Of a DNA stretch of 64,000 nucleotides, positions 17,039 through 25,701 are shown piece after piece. Where the stretch lies: contig NZ_JAMTCK010000013.1 of NCBI RefSeq assembly GCF_024171785.1, positions 85,900-149,899 of the forward strand. Reading direction: 5' to 3'. This stretch comes from Goodfellowiella coeruleoviolacea. Its GTDB lineage: Bacteria > Actinomycetota > Actinomycetes > Mycobacteriales > Pseudonocardiaceae. Under the pieces are notes generated by a model, which worked only from the letters and a program-made list of their open reading frames with translations, was not told the origin of the DNA and did not search any database. Position 1 is the first letter of the stretch. Each line of letters begins with the position of its first letter. The translations under genes were made by a program, and so were the position numbers.

Positions 17039-20000
17039 GTGGCGGAGTTACGCGTCTCAACCCACAAGTCCGCCCCGTACCGGACAATCGCCGATGCGCT
17101 GCACGCCGCGCAGACCGGGGACGTGCTGCTGGTCGAGCCCGGCGAGTACCACGAGGCACTGGCGCTGACCCAGTTCGTCAGCCTGAAGGCGGCGGAGGGC
17201 CCCGGCACGGTTCGGGTGATCAGCACGGGCACCACCCTGCACGTGCACGCCTCGCGCGAGGCGCCGATCATCCGCGGGCTGACCTTCGTCGGTGGTGGCG
17301 GCGACAGCGGCGAGGCCGCGACCGTCGGGGTGACCAGCGGTGGCCTGATCCTGGAGGACAGCGAGATCCAGTCGGCCACCTCGGTGGCCGTGTTCGTGCA
17401 GGGCGCGGAGGCGCGGCTGCGCCGGTGCCGGGTGCGGGCCGGCAGCCACGCCATCTTCTACCGCGACGCCCAGGGTCTGATCGAGAAGTGCCAGGTCACC
17501 AGCCCGGGCGCGGTCGGCCTGGTGGTGGAGGGCTCCCGGCTCAACGCCACGGAGTGCACCATCGAGTCGCCGGGCAAGTACGGCGTGCTGTTCGACCGGG
17601 CCAGCTCCGGCACCCTCGACCACTGCGCGATCACCGACTCCGCCGACACCGGGATCGCCGTGATCGGCGGCTCCCACCCGCACATCCGCAACTGCTCGGT
17701 CACCGGTGCCGGTGGCAACGCCGTGGTGATCAGCGCGGCCGGCGGCCAGTTCGAGCGGTGCGACCTGAGCCGGTCGCAGCTGCCCCTGGTGGGTGTGCGC
17801 GACGGCGCCAAGCCCACGTTCATCGGCTGCCGGCTCAGCGAGGCCGACGCCGCCCTGGTGGTCAAGGAGGCCGGCGGCACCTACACCGACCTGATCGTCA
17901 CCGACATGCGCGGCACGTTCGCCGCGGTCGAGGTGATCGGCAACAGCCAGCCCACGCTGGCCGGGGTGAGCGTGGAGCGGGCCGCCGGCGACGGCATCAG
18001 CCTGCAGGGCGCCGGCGGCAAGTACACCGGCTGCACGGTCGAGGACGCCACCGGCAACGGCATCCGGATCATCCAGAACAGCCAGGTCACCGTGACCAAG
18101 GCGGAGATCCGCCGGTGCGGCACGGGCATCCGGCTGGACAACTCCTCGGCCGAGCTGTCCCGCTGCGTGGTGCGCGACAACCACGGCGACGGCATCGTGC
18201 TGGCCAAGCCCAGGGACGTGGTGCTGGACCGGTGCGACTCCAACCGCAACGGCGGCGCCAACCTGCGCGGCGCCGAGCTGCCCGGGGTGCGCCGCACCGG
18301 CGCGACCGTGGTCAAGCCGCCGGTGGCGCCCGCGCCCACCCCGGCGATGGTCGCGGCCGACCCGCCGCCCAGGCACGGCCGGCGCGAGGACGCCCAGCCG
18401 CCCGCGGAGATCGTGGAGGGCTCCTCCCCCGCGGTCGCCGAACTCAACGCGCTGGTCGGGCTGGCCTCGGTCAAGGAGGAGATCAGGATGCTGATCTCCC
18501 GGATGCGCTTCGCCAGGGAGGCGGCCAAGGCCGGCCGGCCGGTCCGGCTGGACAAGCAGCACCTGGTGTTCGCCGGTCCGGCCGGCACCGGCAAGACCAC
18601 GGTGGCGCGGCTGTTCGCCCGGATCGCGGCCGAGCACGGCTTCATCGAGAAGGCCGAGGTCGTGGAGGTGTCCCGGCACACCCTGGTCGGCGAGAACATC
18701 GGCTCGGCCACCGAGCGCACGCTGCGGGCGTTCGACACGGCCAGCGGCGGCGTGCTGTTCATCGACGAGGCGTACTCCCTGGCCCCCACCGACGAGGGCG
18801 ACCGCGACTTCGGCCGGGAAGTGATCAACAACCTGGTCAAGCTGATGGAGGACCGGCGCGACGAGGTGCTGGTGATCGCGGCCGGCTACACCGGGCAGAT
18901 GGAGCGCTTCCTGGACAGCAACCCGGGTCTGCGCGACCGGTTCTCCCGCACCATCACCTTCCCCAGCTACACCCCGGCCGAACTGGTGCGGATCGTCGAG
19001 AAGCTGGCCGTGGACCACGGGTTCCGGTTCGGCAAGGACACCGACCAGGCGCTGGCCGAGTTCTTCGGCAGGCAGGCGCGGCGCGCGGCGTTCGGCAACG
19101 GCCGGCTGGCCCGCAACGTGTTCGAGTCCATGCGCGACGAGCTGATCAAGCGCGTGACCACCGCGCCGAAGGCCACGAAGACCAACCCGGACGCCCTGGT
19201 CACGCTGCTGCCGCAGGACATCAGCCCGCAGCTGGGCCGGCCGCAGCTGGCCATGGGGCTGAACCGGCGACAGGACAGCGACCAGCTCACCGGTCTGCTC
19301 GACCAGTTGCACGGCATGATCGGCCTGGACGAGGTCAAGCGCGAGGTGCACCGGCTGATCAGCCGCATCCGGGTGAGCAAGCGCCGCGAGGCCGCCGGCC
19401 TGGCCACCCCGCCGCTGGCCGGGCACCTGGTGTTCGCCGGTCCGCCCGGCACCGGCAAGACCACGGTGGCGCGGCTGCTCGGCGAGGTGCTGGCGGCGCT
19501 GGGCGTGCTGGCCCAGGGCCAGTTCGTGGAGGCGTCCAGGGACACCCTGGTCGGCCAGTGGATCGGGCACACCGCGCAGCGGACCAAGGACGCGTTCGAG
19601 CAGGCCAAGGGTGGGGTGCTGTTCATCGACGAGGCCTACGCGCTGGCCCCGTCCGACGACGGCGACCGCGACTTCGGCCGCGAGGTGATCAACACCCTGG
19701 TCAAGCTGATGGAGGACCACCGCGACGAGGTCCTGGTGATCGCGGCCGGCTACACCGACCAGATGGACCGGTTCCTGGACAGCAACCCGGGCCTGCGCGA
19801 CCGGTTCTCCCGCACCATCACCTTCGCCAACTACAGCCCGGCCGAGCTGGTGCAGATCATCGCCAAGTCCGCCGCCGACCAGGACTACGAGGTCAGCCCG
19901 GCCGCGCTGACCCTGCTGACCACGCGCTACGAGGCGTTCCCGCGCACCGACACCTTCGGCAACGCCCGCCACGCCCGCAAAACCCTGGACCTGATGATCG

Positions 20001-20095
20001 ACCGCCACGCCCACCGCCTGGACGGCGTCCTCGAACCCACCCTGACCGACCTCAAACTCCTCGGCGTCGACGACGTCCCCGACACCCTCCCCTGA
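17039..20095 (+). CDS. Right-handed beta-helix protein with two CbxX-type AAA+ domains
   Basis: Cytoplasmic protein of 1018 residues, GTG start with a good RBS. Residues about 1-425 form a parallel beta-helix of short repeated strands (patterns such as GLVVEGSRLNATECTI and GNGIRIIQNSQVTVTKAEI). Two AAA+ modules of the CbxX/CfqX/SpoVK type follow, at about 460-740 and 750-1010. Walker A motifs GPAGTGKT (513-520) and GPPGTGKT (801-808) and Walker B acidic pairs Asp576-Glu577 and Asp864-Glu865 are intact, so both modules should hydrolyse ATP. CbxX-type AAA domains are those of EccA in type VII secretion, with a TPR region there instead of a beta-helix. Role here is unproven; remodelling of a protein bound by the beta-helix is a reasonable inference. 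Confidence 0.9.
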   Translation: MAELRVSTHKSAPYRTIADALHAAQTGDVLLVEPGEYHEALALTQFVSLKAAEGPGTVRVISTGTTLHVHASREAPIIRGLTFVGGGGDSGEAATVGVTSGGLILEDSEIQSATSVAVFVQGAEARLRRCRVRAGSHAIFYRDAQGLIEKCQVTSPGAVGLVVEGSRLNATECTIESPGKYGVLFDRASSGTLDHCAITDSADTGIAVIGGSHPHIRNCSVTGAGGNAVVISAAGGQFERCDLSRSQLPLVGVRDGAKPTFIGCRLSEADAALVVKEAGGTYTDLIVTDMRGTFAAVEVIGNSQPTLAGVSVERAAGDGISLQGAGGKYTGCTVEDATGNGIRIIQNSQVTVTKAEIRRCGTGIRLDNSSAELSRCVVRDNHGDGIVLAKPRDVVLDRCDSNRNGGANLRGAELPGVRRTGATVVKPPVAPAPTPAMVAADPPPRHGRREDAQPPAEIVEGSSPAVAELNALVGLASVKEEIRMLISRMRFAREAAKAGRPVRLDKQHLVFAGPAGTGKTTVARLFARIAAEHGFIEKAEVVEVSRHTLVGENIGSATERTLRAFDTASGGVLFIDEAYSLAPTDEGDRDFGREVINNLVKLMEDRRDEVLVIAAGYTGQMERFLDSNPGLRDRFSRTITFPSYTPAELVRIVEKLAVDHGFRFGKDTDQALAEFFGRQARRAAFGNGRLARNVFESMRDELIKRVTTAPKATKTNPDALVTLLPQDISPQLGRPQLAMGLNRRQDSDQLTGLLDQLHGMIGLDEVKREVHRLISRIRVSKRREAAGLATPPLAGHLVFAGPPGTGKTTVARLLGEVLAALGVLAQGQFVEASRDTLVGQWIGHTAQRTKDAFEQAKGGVLFIDEAYALAPSDDGDRDFGREVINTLVKLMEDHRDEVLVIAAGYTDQMDRFLDSNPGLRDRFSRTITFANYSPAELVQIIAKSAADQDYEVSPAALTLLTTRYEAFPRTDTFGNARHARKTLDLMIDRHAHRLDGVLEPTLTDLKLLGVDDVPDTLP

Positions 20096-20115
20096 CCCCC
20101 ATCCCCACCGCTCCG

Positions 20116-20174
20116 CGCGAGTCGACTTTGCAAACCCCCCGAGTTGACACTTCACGCAGGCCCAAACGGGTGAC
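20116..20174. repeat. 59-bp dispersed repeat, copy 1
   Basis: Matches 63703-63761 over 59 bp without gaps (about 49 identical bases), sharing gactttgcaaacccc and gagttg. Both copies lie at the 3' ends of plus-strand genes, which suggests a gene-end element such as a processing or termination signal. Confidence 0.6.
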
Positions 20175-20185
20175 GCCCGCCCCAA

Positions 20186-20476
20186 TCAGGCCCCGTTCGC
20201 CCCGTGGTCCGACTCACCGTCAGGGTCGTCGCCCGGCTCCACCGTCCACTTCGGAGCACCGCCGGCCGCCCACAGCAGCCGCAGCTCCCGCCGCCGCCCC
20301 CAGCGGTCCATGATCTGCTGAACCGAGGTGTACACGCAGAGCGCGCCGCTCCGCTGCCGCCGCACGATCACCTGGTCCCGCGTAGCCACCCCGAGGCCCC
20401 ACAACCACGCGTCCTGTCGGTCCGGCGCCACCTCGTAGAACTGCTGTGCGGGTTCGAGCCCGGGATGGAAACGCAT
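20186..20476 (-). CDS. Small hypothetical protein
   Basis: Tentative 96-residue protein starting MRFHPGLEPAQQFYEV. It is rich in Trp and Arg in its centre (DAWLWGLGVATRDQVIVRR and DRWGRRRELRLLW), has an acidic C-terminus, and no signal peptide or transmembrane segment. I do not recognise the family. No clear Shine-Dalgarno is visible upstream of the ATG. It is called because the composition looks protein-like on this strand and the opposite frame does not. A 286-bp gap upstream carries the promoter of the divergent cyclase gene. Confidence 0.45.
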   Translation of the reverse strand: MRFHPGLEPAQQFYEVAPDRQDAWLWGLGVATRDQVIVRRQRSGALCVYTSVQQIMDRWGRRRELRLLWAAGGAPKWTVEPGDDPDGESDHGANGA

Positions 20477-20725
20477 CGCACTGGTGCGACACCGGACGCA
20501 CTGCTCGACCACATGAACGCCGTGGGGATGCGCACCGACACACCCGAGGCCGCTCCCGCGCCCCTCGCGGCACCACTCGAACTGGCCGAACGGCTCACCG
20601 GGGTCACGGCCGACCGGGCACTGGTGCTCGATGCCGCCTGGCCCGCGGGTTTCGTGCGCCTGCGCCGGCGCAGGCCGGGGGGCCAGCAGGGAGCGGGAAT
20701 CAACCAGATGCAGGGATGACAAATA

Positions 20726-20755
20726 TTGCAATCTGTCAGCTGAACGCCCTAGGCT
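20726..20755 (+). promoter_or_regulatory. Promoter of the cyclase-family gene, likely leaderless
   Basis: -35 ttgcaa (20726-20731), 18-bp spacer, -10 taggct (20750-20755), in an A/T-richer stretch. The expected transcription start falls at about 20762-20763, which coincides with the GTG start codon, and there is no Shine-Dalgarno in between. Confidence 0.55.
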
Positions 20756-20762
20756 CAGGGCT

Positions 20763-21668
20763 GTGCGAACGCGGGAAGCAGAGACCAGTGCCGGCGAGCC
20801 GATCGACCTACCGAGCAACTGGGGGCGTTGGGGAGACGATGACGAGCGGGGCACGCTCAACCTGATCACCGAGGAGGTCAGGGCCAGGGCCGCCGCCGAG
20901 GTGCGGAGTGGGCGCGCGGTGTCGTTGGCCGTACCGATCCAGCCGACCCCGTTCATCAGTGGTCCGTTCGCACCGTCCACTTCGGACGCCTCACCGGTGC
21001 AGCAGGCGATGGTGTTCACCGCGTACCCGACAACGGCGGCGGCGGACGTGCTGGTGGTCACCAACCACCACCCGTGCTCGACGCACCTCGACGCGCTGGG
21101 GCACGTGTTCGTGGGCGACCAGGTCTACCCGGGACGCCCGGTCAGCGAGAGCATGAGTCAGGCCGGCGCGCACCACGGGTCCACCACCGCGTTCGCCGCC
21201 GGTGTGCTCACCCGGGGAGTCCTGCTCGACCTCGCGCCGAACAGCCAACTGCCCGACGGCCACCCGGTCACCCCGGACGACTTCGACGCGGCCGAGGACC
21301 GGCAGGGTGTCCACCTCGAACCGGGTGACGCGCTCATCGTGCGGGGTGGGTGGCCCCCGGCGTCCGCCATCGGCCAGCAGCGGCCCGGCATGACCCTGGA
21401 CGCGGTCCGGTGGATGCACCGGCGCGGCGTCTCGCTGTACGCGGGCGACATCGGCGACGCCCATCCCGAGTTGGACCCCGCGTTGCCGGCGCCCCTGCAC
21501 GAGGTCGGCCTGGCGCGGATGGGCATGCCACTGATCGACGCGGCGCACGTGGACGATCTCGCCGCCGTGTGCGCGGAGCTGCGCCGCCACAGCTTCCTGT
21601 TGGCGGTGGCACCGCCGCGTGTTCACGGGTTGACCGGCGTCCCGGTCAACCCGCTCGCGATCTTCTGA
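20763..21668 (+). CDS. Cyclase-family (kynurenine formamidase-like) metal hydrolase
   Basis: 301-residue protein of the cyclase family (PF04199 type). The N-terminal LPSNWGRWGDDDERGTLNLI and the metal-binding region NHHPCSTHLDALGHVFVG correspond to the HxGTHxDxxxH motif of kynurenine formamidase and related Zn/Mn hydrolases. EPGDALIVRGGW and the LVEVGLAR-like C-terminal region also fit. Such enzymes hydrolyse N-formylkynurenine, isatin or lactam-like substrates; the substrate here is open. GTG start at 20763 coincides with the predicted transcription start. It stands alone, followed by a 175-bp gap with no recognised element. Confidence 0.85.
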   Translation: MRTREAETSAGEPIDLPSNWGRWGDDDERGTLNLITEEVRARAAAEVRSGRAVSLAVPIQPTPFISGPFAPSTSDASPVQQAMVFTAYPTTAAADVLVVTNHHPCSTHLDALGHVFVGDQVYPGRPVSESMSQAGAHHGSTTAFAAGVLTRGVLLDLAPNSQLPDGHPVTPDDFDAAEDRQGVHLEPGDALIVRGGWPPASAIGQQRPGMTLDAVRWMHRRGVSLYAGDIGDAHPELDPALPAPLHEVGLARMGMPLIDAAHVDDLAAVCAELRRHSFLLAVAPPRVHGLTGVPVNPLAIF

Positions 21669-21843
21669 GCCCGGGTCGGCCCCGTCCCCAGCCCACCCCC
21701 GCCGCGGCCCGGTGTCCGGTTGTCCAGCGCCGCGCGGCGGCAGCGGCGGGAACGATGCGAGGTGGACTCTCGGCAGCGACGGGGCTCGCGCGCGCCGCCG
21801 GGGCTGGGCGTGGCACCGGTGCCGGCGGCGGTGCGGGTGCTGG

Positions 21844-23577
21844 TCAGGGGCGGGGGATGTTGCGGAGGTTGGAGCGGGCCAACTCGATCATGCGGCCCAC
21901 CCCGCCGCTGAGCACGATCTTGCTCGCCGCCAGGGCGAACCCCTTGACCTGGGCGGCGGTGATGCGCGGCGGCATGGACAGCGCGTTGGGGTCGGTGACC
22001 AGGTCCACCAGCGCCGGCCCGTCGAACTCCAGCGCGTCGGTCAGGGCGGCGCGCACGTCGGCGGGATCGGTGACCCGGACCGCGTGCAGGCCGGCGCCCG
22101 TGGCGATGGCGGCGAAGTTCACCGCGGCGTGGTCGGTCTGGAAGTCCGGCAGACCGGCCACCAGCATCTCCAGTTTGACCATGCCCAGCGACGAGTTGTT
22201 GAACGTGATGATCTTGACCGGCAGGTTGTGCAGCCGCACGGTCAGCAGTTCACCGAGCAGCATGCCCAGCCCGCCGTCGCCGGACATGGAGATGATCTGC
22301 CGGTCCGGGTAGGCGAACTGCGCGCCGATCGCGTGCGGCAGCGCGTTGGCCATGGTGCCGTGCAGGAACGAGCCGATCACCCGGCGCCGCCCGTTCGGGC
22401 TCAGGTAGCGCGCGGCCCACACGTTGCACATGCCGGTGTCCACTGTGAACACCGCGTCGTCGGCGGCCACGTCGTCCAGCACCGCGGCGGCGTACTCGGG
22501 GTGGATCGGGGTGTGCCGCTCGACGTCCCTGGTGTAGGCGTCGACCACGTTCTCCAGGGTGCGGGCGTGCTCGCGCAGCATCCGGTCGAGGAAGTCGCGC
22601 CTGGTCTTCTGCCGCACCAGTGGCAGCACCGCGCGCAGCGTGGCCAGCACGTCGCCGTGCACGGCCAACTCCAGCGGGGTGCGCCGGCCGAGGTGGGTGG
22701 CGTTGTGGTCGACCTGCACGGTCCGGGCCTGCGGCAGGAACGTGTCGTAGGGGAAGTCCGTGCCCAGCAGCACCAGCAGGTCGGCCTGCTGGGTGGCCTC
22801 GTAGCAGGCCCCGTAGCCGAGCAGGCCGCTCATGCCCACGTCGTAGGGGTTGTCGTACTGGATCCACTCCTTGCCGCGCAGGCTGTGGCCGATCGGTGAG
22901 TGCAGCTTGCCGGCCAGCTCCATCACCTCGGCGTGCGCGCCGCGCACCCCGGCGCCGCAGAACAGGGTGACCTTCTCGGCGCGGTTGAGCGCGTCGGCCA
23001 GCCGCCGGACCTGGTCGGGTGGTGGGGTGAGCACCCCCTGTTCCACCATGACGTTGCCGGTGCCGGTGGGCTGCTCGGCCGGCCGGGACGCCACGTCGCC
23101 GGGCATCACGATGACCGACACACCGCCCTGGCCCAGCGCGTTCTGGATGGCGATGCGCAGCACCCGGGGCATCTGCTCGGCCTGGGTGACCTGTTCGCAG
23201 TACTTGCTGCAGTCCACGAACACCCGTTCCGGGTGGGTCTCCTGGAAGAAGCCGGTGCCGATCTGGGCGGACTCGATGTGCGAGGCGAGCGCCAGCACGG
23301 GCGCGCCGGTCCGGTTGGCGTCGTAGAGCCCCTGGACGAGGTGGGTGTTGCCGGGCCCGCAGCTGCCCGCGCACACCGCCAGCCGGCCGGTCAACTGCGC
23401 CTCGGCGGCCGCGGCGAACGCGCCGGCCTCCTCGTTGCGCACGTGGACCCAGTCGATGCCCTCGGTTCGCCGCACGGCGTCCACCACGGGGTTGAGGCTG
23501 TCGCCGACCACCCCGTAGATGCGGGCCACCCCGGCCTGCCTGAGCACCTGCACGAACTGTTCGGCCACCGTGGGCAT
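21844..23577 (-). CDS. poxB: Pyruvate oxidase / pyruvate dehydrogenase (quinone)-type ThDP enzyme
   Basis: Thiamine-diphosphate-dependent flavoenzyme of the PoxB class, 577 residues. N-terminal PYR domain with the glutamate motif VRNEEAGAFAAAAEAQ, central FAD-binding domain (about 190-340), C-terminal PP domain with MSGDGGLGMLLGELL and ITFNNSSLGMVKLE (the GDG...NN ThDP-binding motif). It would oxidise pyruvate to acetate (quinone as acceptor) or to acetyl phosphate with oxygen. A C-terminal tail (about 530-577, KGFALAASKIVLSGG) fits a membrane-associating helix as in E. coli PoxB. RBS gaggag precedes the ATG. No partner gene is adjacent. Confidence 0.92.
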   Translation of the reverse strand: MPTVAEQFVQVLRQAGVARIYGVVGDSLNPVVDAVRRTEGIDWVHVRNEEAGAFAAAAEAQLTGRLAVCAGSCGPGNTHLVQGLYDANRTGAPVLALASHIESAQIGTGFFQETHPERVFVDCSKYCEQVTQAEQMPRVLRIAIQNALGQGGVSVIVMPGDVASRPAEQPTGTGNVMVEQGVLTPPPDQVRRLADALNRAEKVTLFCGAGVRGAHAEVMELAGKLHSPIGHSLRGKEWIQYDNPYDVGMSGLLGYGACYEATQQADLLVLLGTDFPYDTFLPQARTVQVDHNATHLGRRTPLELAVHGDVLATLRAVLPLVRQKTRRDFLDRMLREHARTLENVVDAYTRDVERHTPIHPEYAAAVLDDVAADDAVFTVDTGMCNVWAARYLSPNGRRRVIGSFLHGTMANALPHAIGAQFAYPDRQIISMSGDGGLGMLLGELLTVRLHNLPVKIITFNNSSLGMVKLEMLVAGLPDFQTDHAAVNFAAIATGAGLHAVRVTDPADVRAALTDALEFDGPALVDLVTDPNALSMPPRITAAQVKGFALAASKIVLSGGVGRMIELARSNLRNIPRP

Positions 23578-23756
23578 GCCAGCCCTCCTCCGCTGTCGCC
23601 GGCGCGGGTCGTCCCCGTTACCCCAGATGCTGCCCCGGGGCGGGGCCGACCGCACCAGGAGCGGCGCTGGCCAGGACTGACGCCAGGCTCGGCGGTGGGC
23701 CGCCGGTGGGGACCAGGGGTGACGCCCCGCAGCCCCCAGCGGCGGCACAACCGGGG

Positions 23757-24659
23757 TCAGAACCGGAGGTTGGTCAGGTACTGGTAGCCGACCCTGGCGG
23801 TGGTCAGCGGGTCGGTGGGGTTGTCGTGCTCCACGATGTACTCCCGCAGCCCGTAGCGCCACGTGCGGCGGAAGATGTCGGCGAAGTCGATGGTGCCGGT
23901 GCCCAGGTCGGCCCAGCTCCCGTCGGTCGCGCGGTCCTTGACGTGGAACTGGAGCACCCGCCCGGTGTCGCGCACCAGGTCCACCGGGTTCACACCGGCG
24001 GCCACCGCCCAGTACAGGTCGAGTTCGAAGTAGACGTTGAGCTTGCCGGTGTGCGCGCGGAGCACGTCGTAGGGACGCGTGCCGTCGAGCACGGCGAACT
24101 CGTGGTCGTGGTTGTGGTAGCCCAGGCGCAGCCCGGCGCGGCGGAACGCCTTGCCCGCCTCGTCGAGGCGGCTGGCCAGGGCCCGCCACTCGGCGATCGT
24201 CTCGTACTTGGCCCACGGCACCACCACGTACCGGTGGCCCAGGGTTTTCGCGTCCGCGATGGCCTGGTTCACGTCGACGTCCAGGCCCACGTGGCTGGAC
24301 GTGGCGCGCAGCCCGAGCCGGTCCAGTGTGGACCGGACCTGCTCGGCGGAGCGGCCGTAGGTGCCGGCCAGTTCCACCTTGCGGTAGCCGATTCCGGCGA
24401 CCTCGGCCAGGGTGCCCTCGAAGTCCTGCTCCAGCAGGGATCGCAGGGTGTAGAGCTGGACGCTGATCTGGTCGCGGGGGATCCGCCGCGCCGGCCGCCC
24501 ACCCAGCGCCTGGCCGTCCGTGGCCTGGTCCACACCACCCGGCGCGGCCAGGGCGCTGCCGGCGAGCACGCCGCTCGCGCCCAGCAGCGCGGCCGCGCCC
24601 AGCGCGCCGCCGAGCACGCTCCTCCTGCTCACCCGACTCATCCGATCCCGACCTGGCAT
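23757..24659 (-). CDS. Tat-exported sugar phosphate isomerase/epimerase-like TIM barrel
   Basis: 300-residue secreted protein. The N-terminus carries a twin-arginine signal (SRRSVLGGALGAAALLG, cleavage near SALAA). The mature part is a xylose-isomerase-like TIM barrel (ISVQLYTLRSLLEQDFEGTLAEV, YRKVELAGTYG, LGYHNHDHEF, FHVKDRA), with Glu and His residues placed as metal ligands. Extracellular proteins of this type accompany Gfo/Idh oxidoreductases and DUF1080 hydrolases in 3-keto-glycoside metabolism, where some act as lyases (family knowledge); a lyase or isomerase role is inferred. It is the last gene of the large minus-strand block, 40 bp after the previous one; RBS gaggag. Confidence 0.88.
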   Translation of the reverse strand: MPGRDRMSRVSRRSVLGGALGAAALLGASGVLAGSALAAPGGVDQATDGQALGGRPARRIPRDQISVQLYTLRSLLEQDFEGTLAEVAGIGYRKVELAGTYGRSAEQVRSTLDRLGLRATSSHVGLDVDVNQAIADAKTLGHRYVVVPWAKYETIAEWRALASRLDEAGKAFRRAGLRLGYHNHDHEFAVLDGTRPYDVLRAHTGKLNVYFELDLYWAVAAGVNPVDLVRDTGRVLQFHVKDRATDGSWADLGTGTIDFADIFRRTWRYGLREYIVEHDNPTDPLTTARVGYQYLTNLRF

Positions 24660-24699
24660 CGTCGCTCCTCTCCCTTGCCCGGCATGGCTGGTCTCACGC

Positions 24700-25701
24700 T
24701 CACTTGGTGCTGAAGGCGGCGTCGAACGCGGCCGAGGGCGGGTCGAACAGCAGGCCCCGGATGAACTGGACGGCCTCCTCGGCGCCGCGCAGCCGGTCCA
24801 TGCCGGCGTCCTCCCACTCCACCGAGATCGGCCCGGTGTAGCCGATCGCGTTGAGCGCGCGGAAGCACTCCTCCCACGGCACGTCACCGTGTCCGGTGGA
24901 CACGAAGTCCCAGCCGCGGCGGGGATCGGCCCAGGCGAGGTGGGAGCCGAGCCGGCCGTTGCGGCCGTCGAAGCGGCGCTTGGTGTCCTTGCAGTCCACG
25001 TGGTAGATCCGGTCGGCGAAGTCCAGGATGAACCCGACCGGGTCCAGGTCCTGCCAGATGAAGTGGGAGGGGTCCCAGTTCAGGCCGAACGCCGGCCGGT
25101 GGCCCACGGCCTGCAGGGCGCGCCTGGTCGTCCAGTAGTCGTAGGCGATCTCCGAGGGGTGCACCTCGTGCGCGAACCGCACGCCCACCTCGTCGAACAC
25201 GTCCAGGATCGGGTTCCACCGGTCGGCGAAGTCGCGGTAGCCGTCGTCGATGACCTCCTGCGACACCGGCGGGAACATGGCCACGTACTTCCAGATCTTC
25301 GACCCGGTGAAGCCGATGACCGTGTCCACGCCCAGTTTCGCGGCGGCGCGCGCGGTGTCGGCCAGTTCGGCCGCCGCCCGCTGGCGCACGCCCTCGGGTT
25401 CGCCGTCACCCCACACCCGGGCCGGCAGGATGTTGCGGTGCCGGTCGTCGATGGGGTCGTCGCACACGGCCTGGCCGACCAGGTGGTTGGAGATCGCCCA
25501 CACGTTCAGCCCGTGGGACTCCAGGATGGCCCGGCGGTTGGCCACGTAGTCGTCCTCGGCCAGGGCCCGGTCCACCTCGAAGTGGTCGCCGGAGCAGGCG
25601 ATCTCCAAGCCGTCATAGCCCCAGCTCGCGGCCAGCCGGCACACCTCCTCGAACGGCAGGTCGGCCCACTGTCCGGTGAACAGGGTGATGGGTCGGCTCA
25701 T
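24700..25701 (-). CDS. Sugar phosphate isomerase/epimerase (TIM barrel)
   Basis: 333-residue cytoplasmic TIM-barrel protein of the AP endonuclease 2 / xylose isomerase-like family. Motifs: [28 protein letters not shown] at the N-terminus (shown in part), [25 protein letters not shown] and DCKDTKRRF with Glu, Asp, His and Glu positions suited to bind one divalent metal; [11 protein letters not shown] near the C-terminus. The ATG overlaps the stop of the preceding EboF-like gene by one base, so the two are translationally coupled. Likely acts on a keto-sugar or inosose-type intermediate (inference). Confidence 0.9.
   Translation of the reverse strand: MSRPITLFTGQWADLPFEEVCRLAASWGYDGLEIACSGDHFEVDRALAEDDYVANRRAILESHGLNVWAISNHLVGQAVCDDPIDDRHRNILPARVWGDGEPEGVRQRAAAELADTARAAAKLGVDTVIGFTGSKIWKYVAMFPPVSQEVIDDGYRDFADRWNPILDVFDEVGVRFAHEVHPSEIAYDYWTTRRALQAVGHRPAFGLNWDPSHFIWQDLDPVGFILDFADRIYHVDCKDTKRRFDGRNGRLGSHLAWADPRRGWDFVSTGHGDVPWEECFRALNAIGYTGPISVEWEDAGMDRLRGAEEAVQFIRGLLFDPPSAAFDAAFSTK

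Noticed and set aside
17057-20185. Open frame of more than 1000 codons opposite the beta-helix/AAA gene
   Set aside because: Antisense shadow; Walker motifs and the beta-helix pattern are only on the plus strand.
21844-23577. Acetolactate synthase large subunit
   Set aside because: No small-subunit gene nearby; the motif order and C-terminal tail fit pyruvate oxidase/quinone dehydrogenase better.
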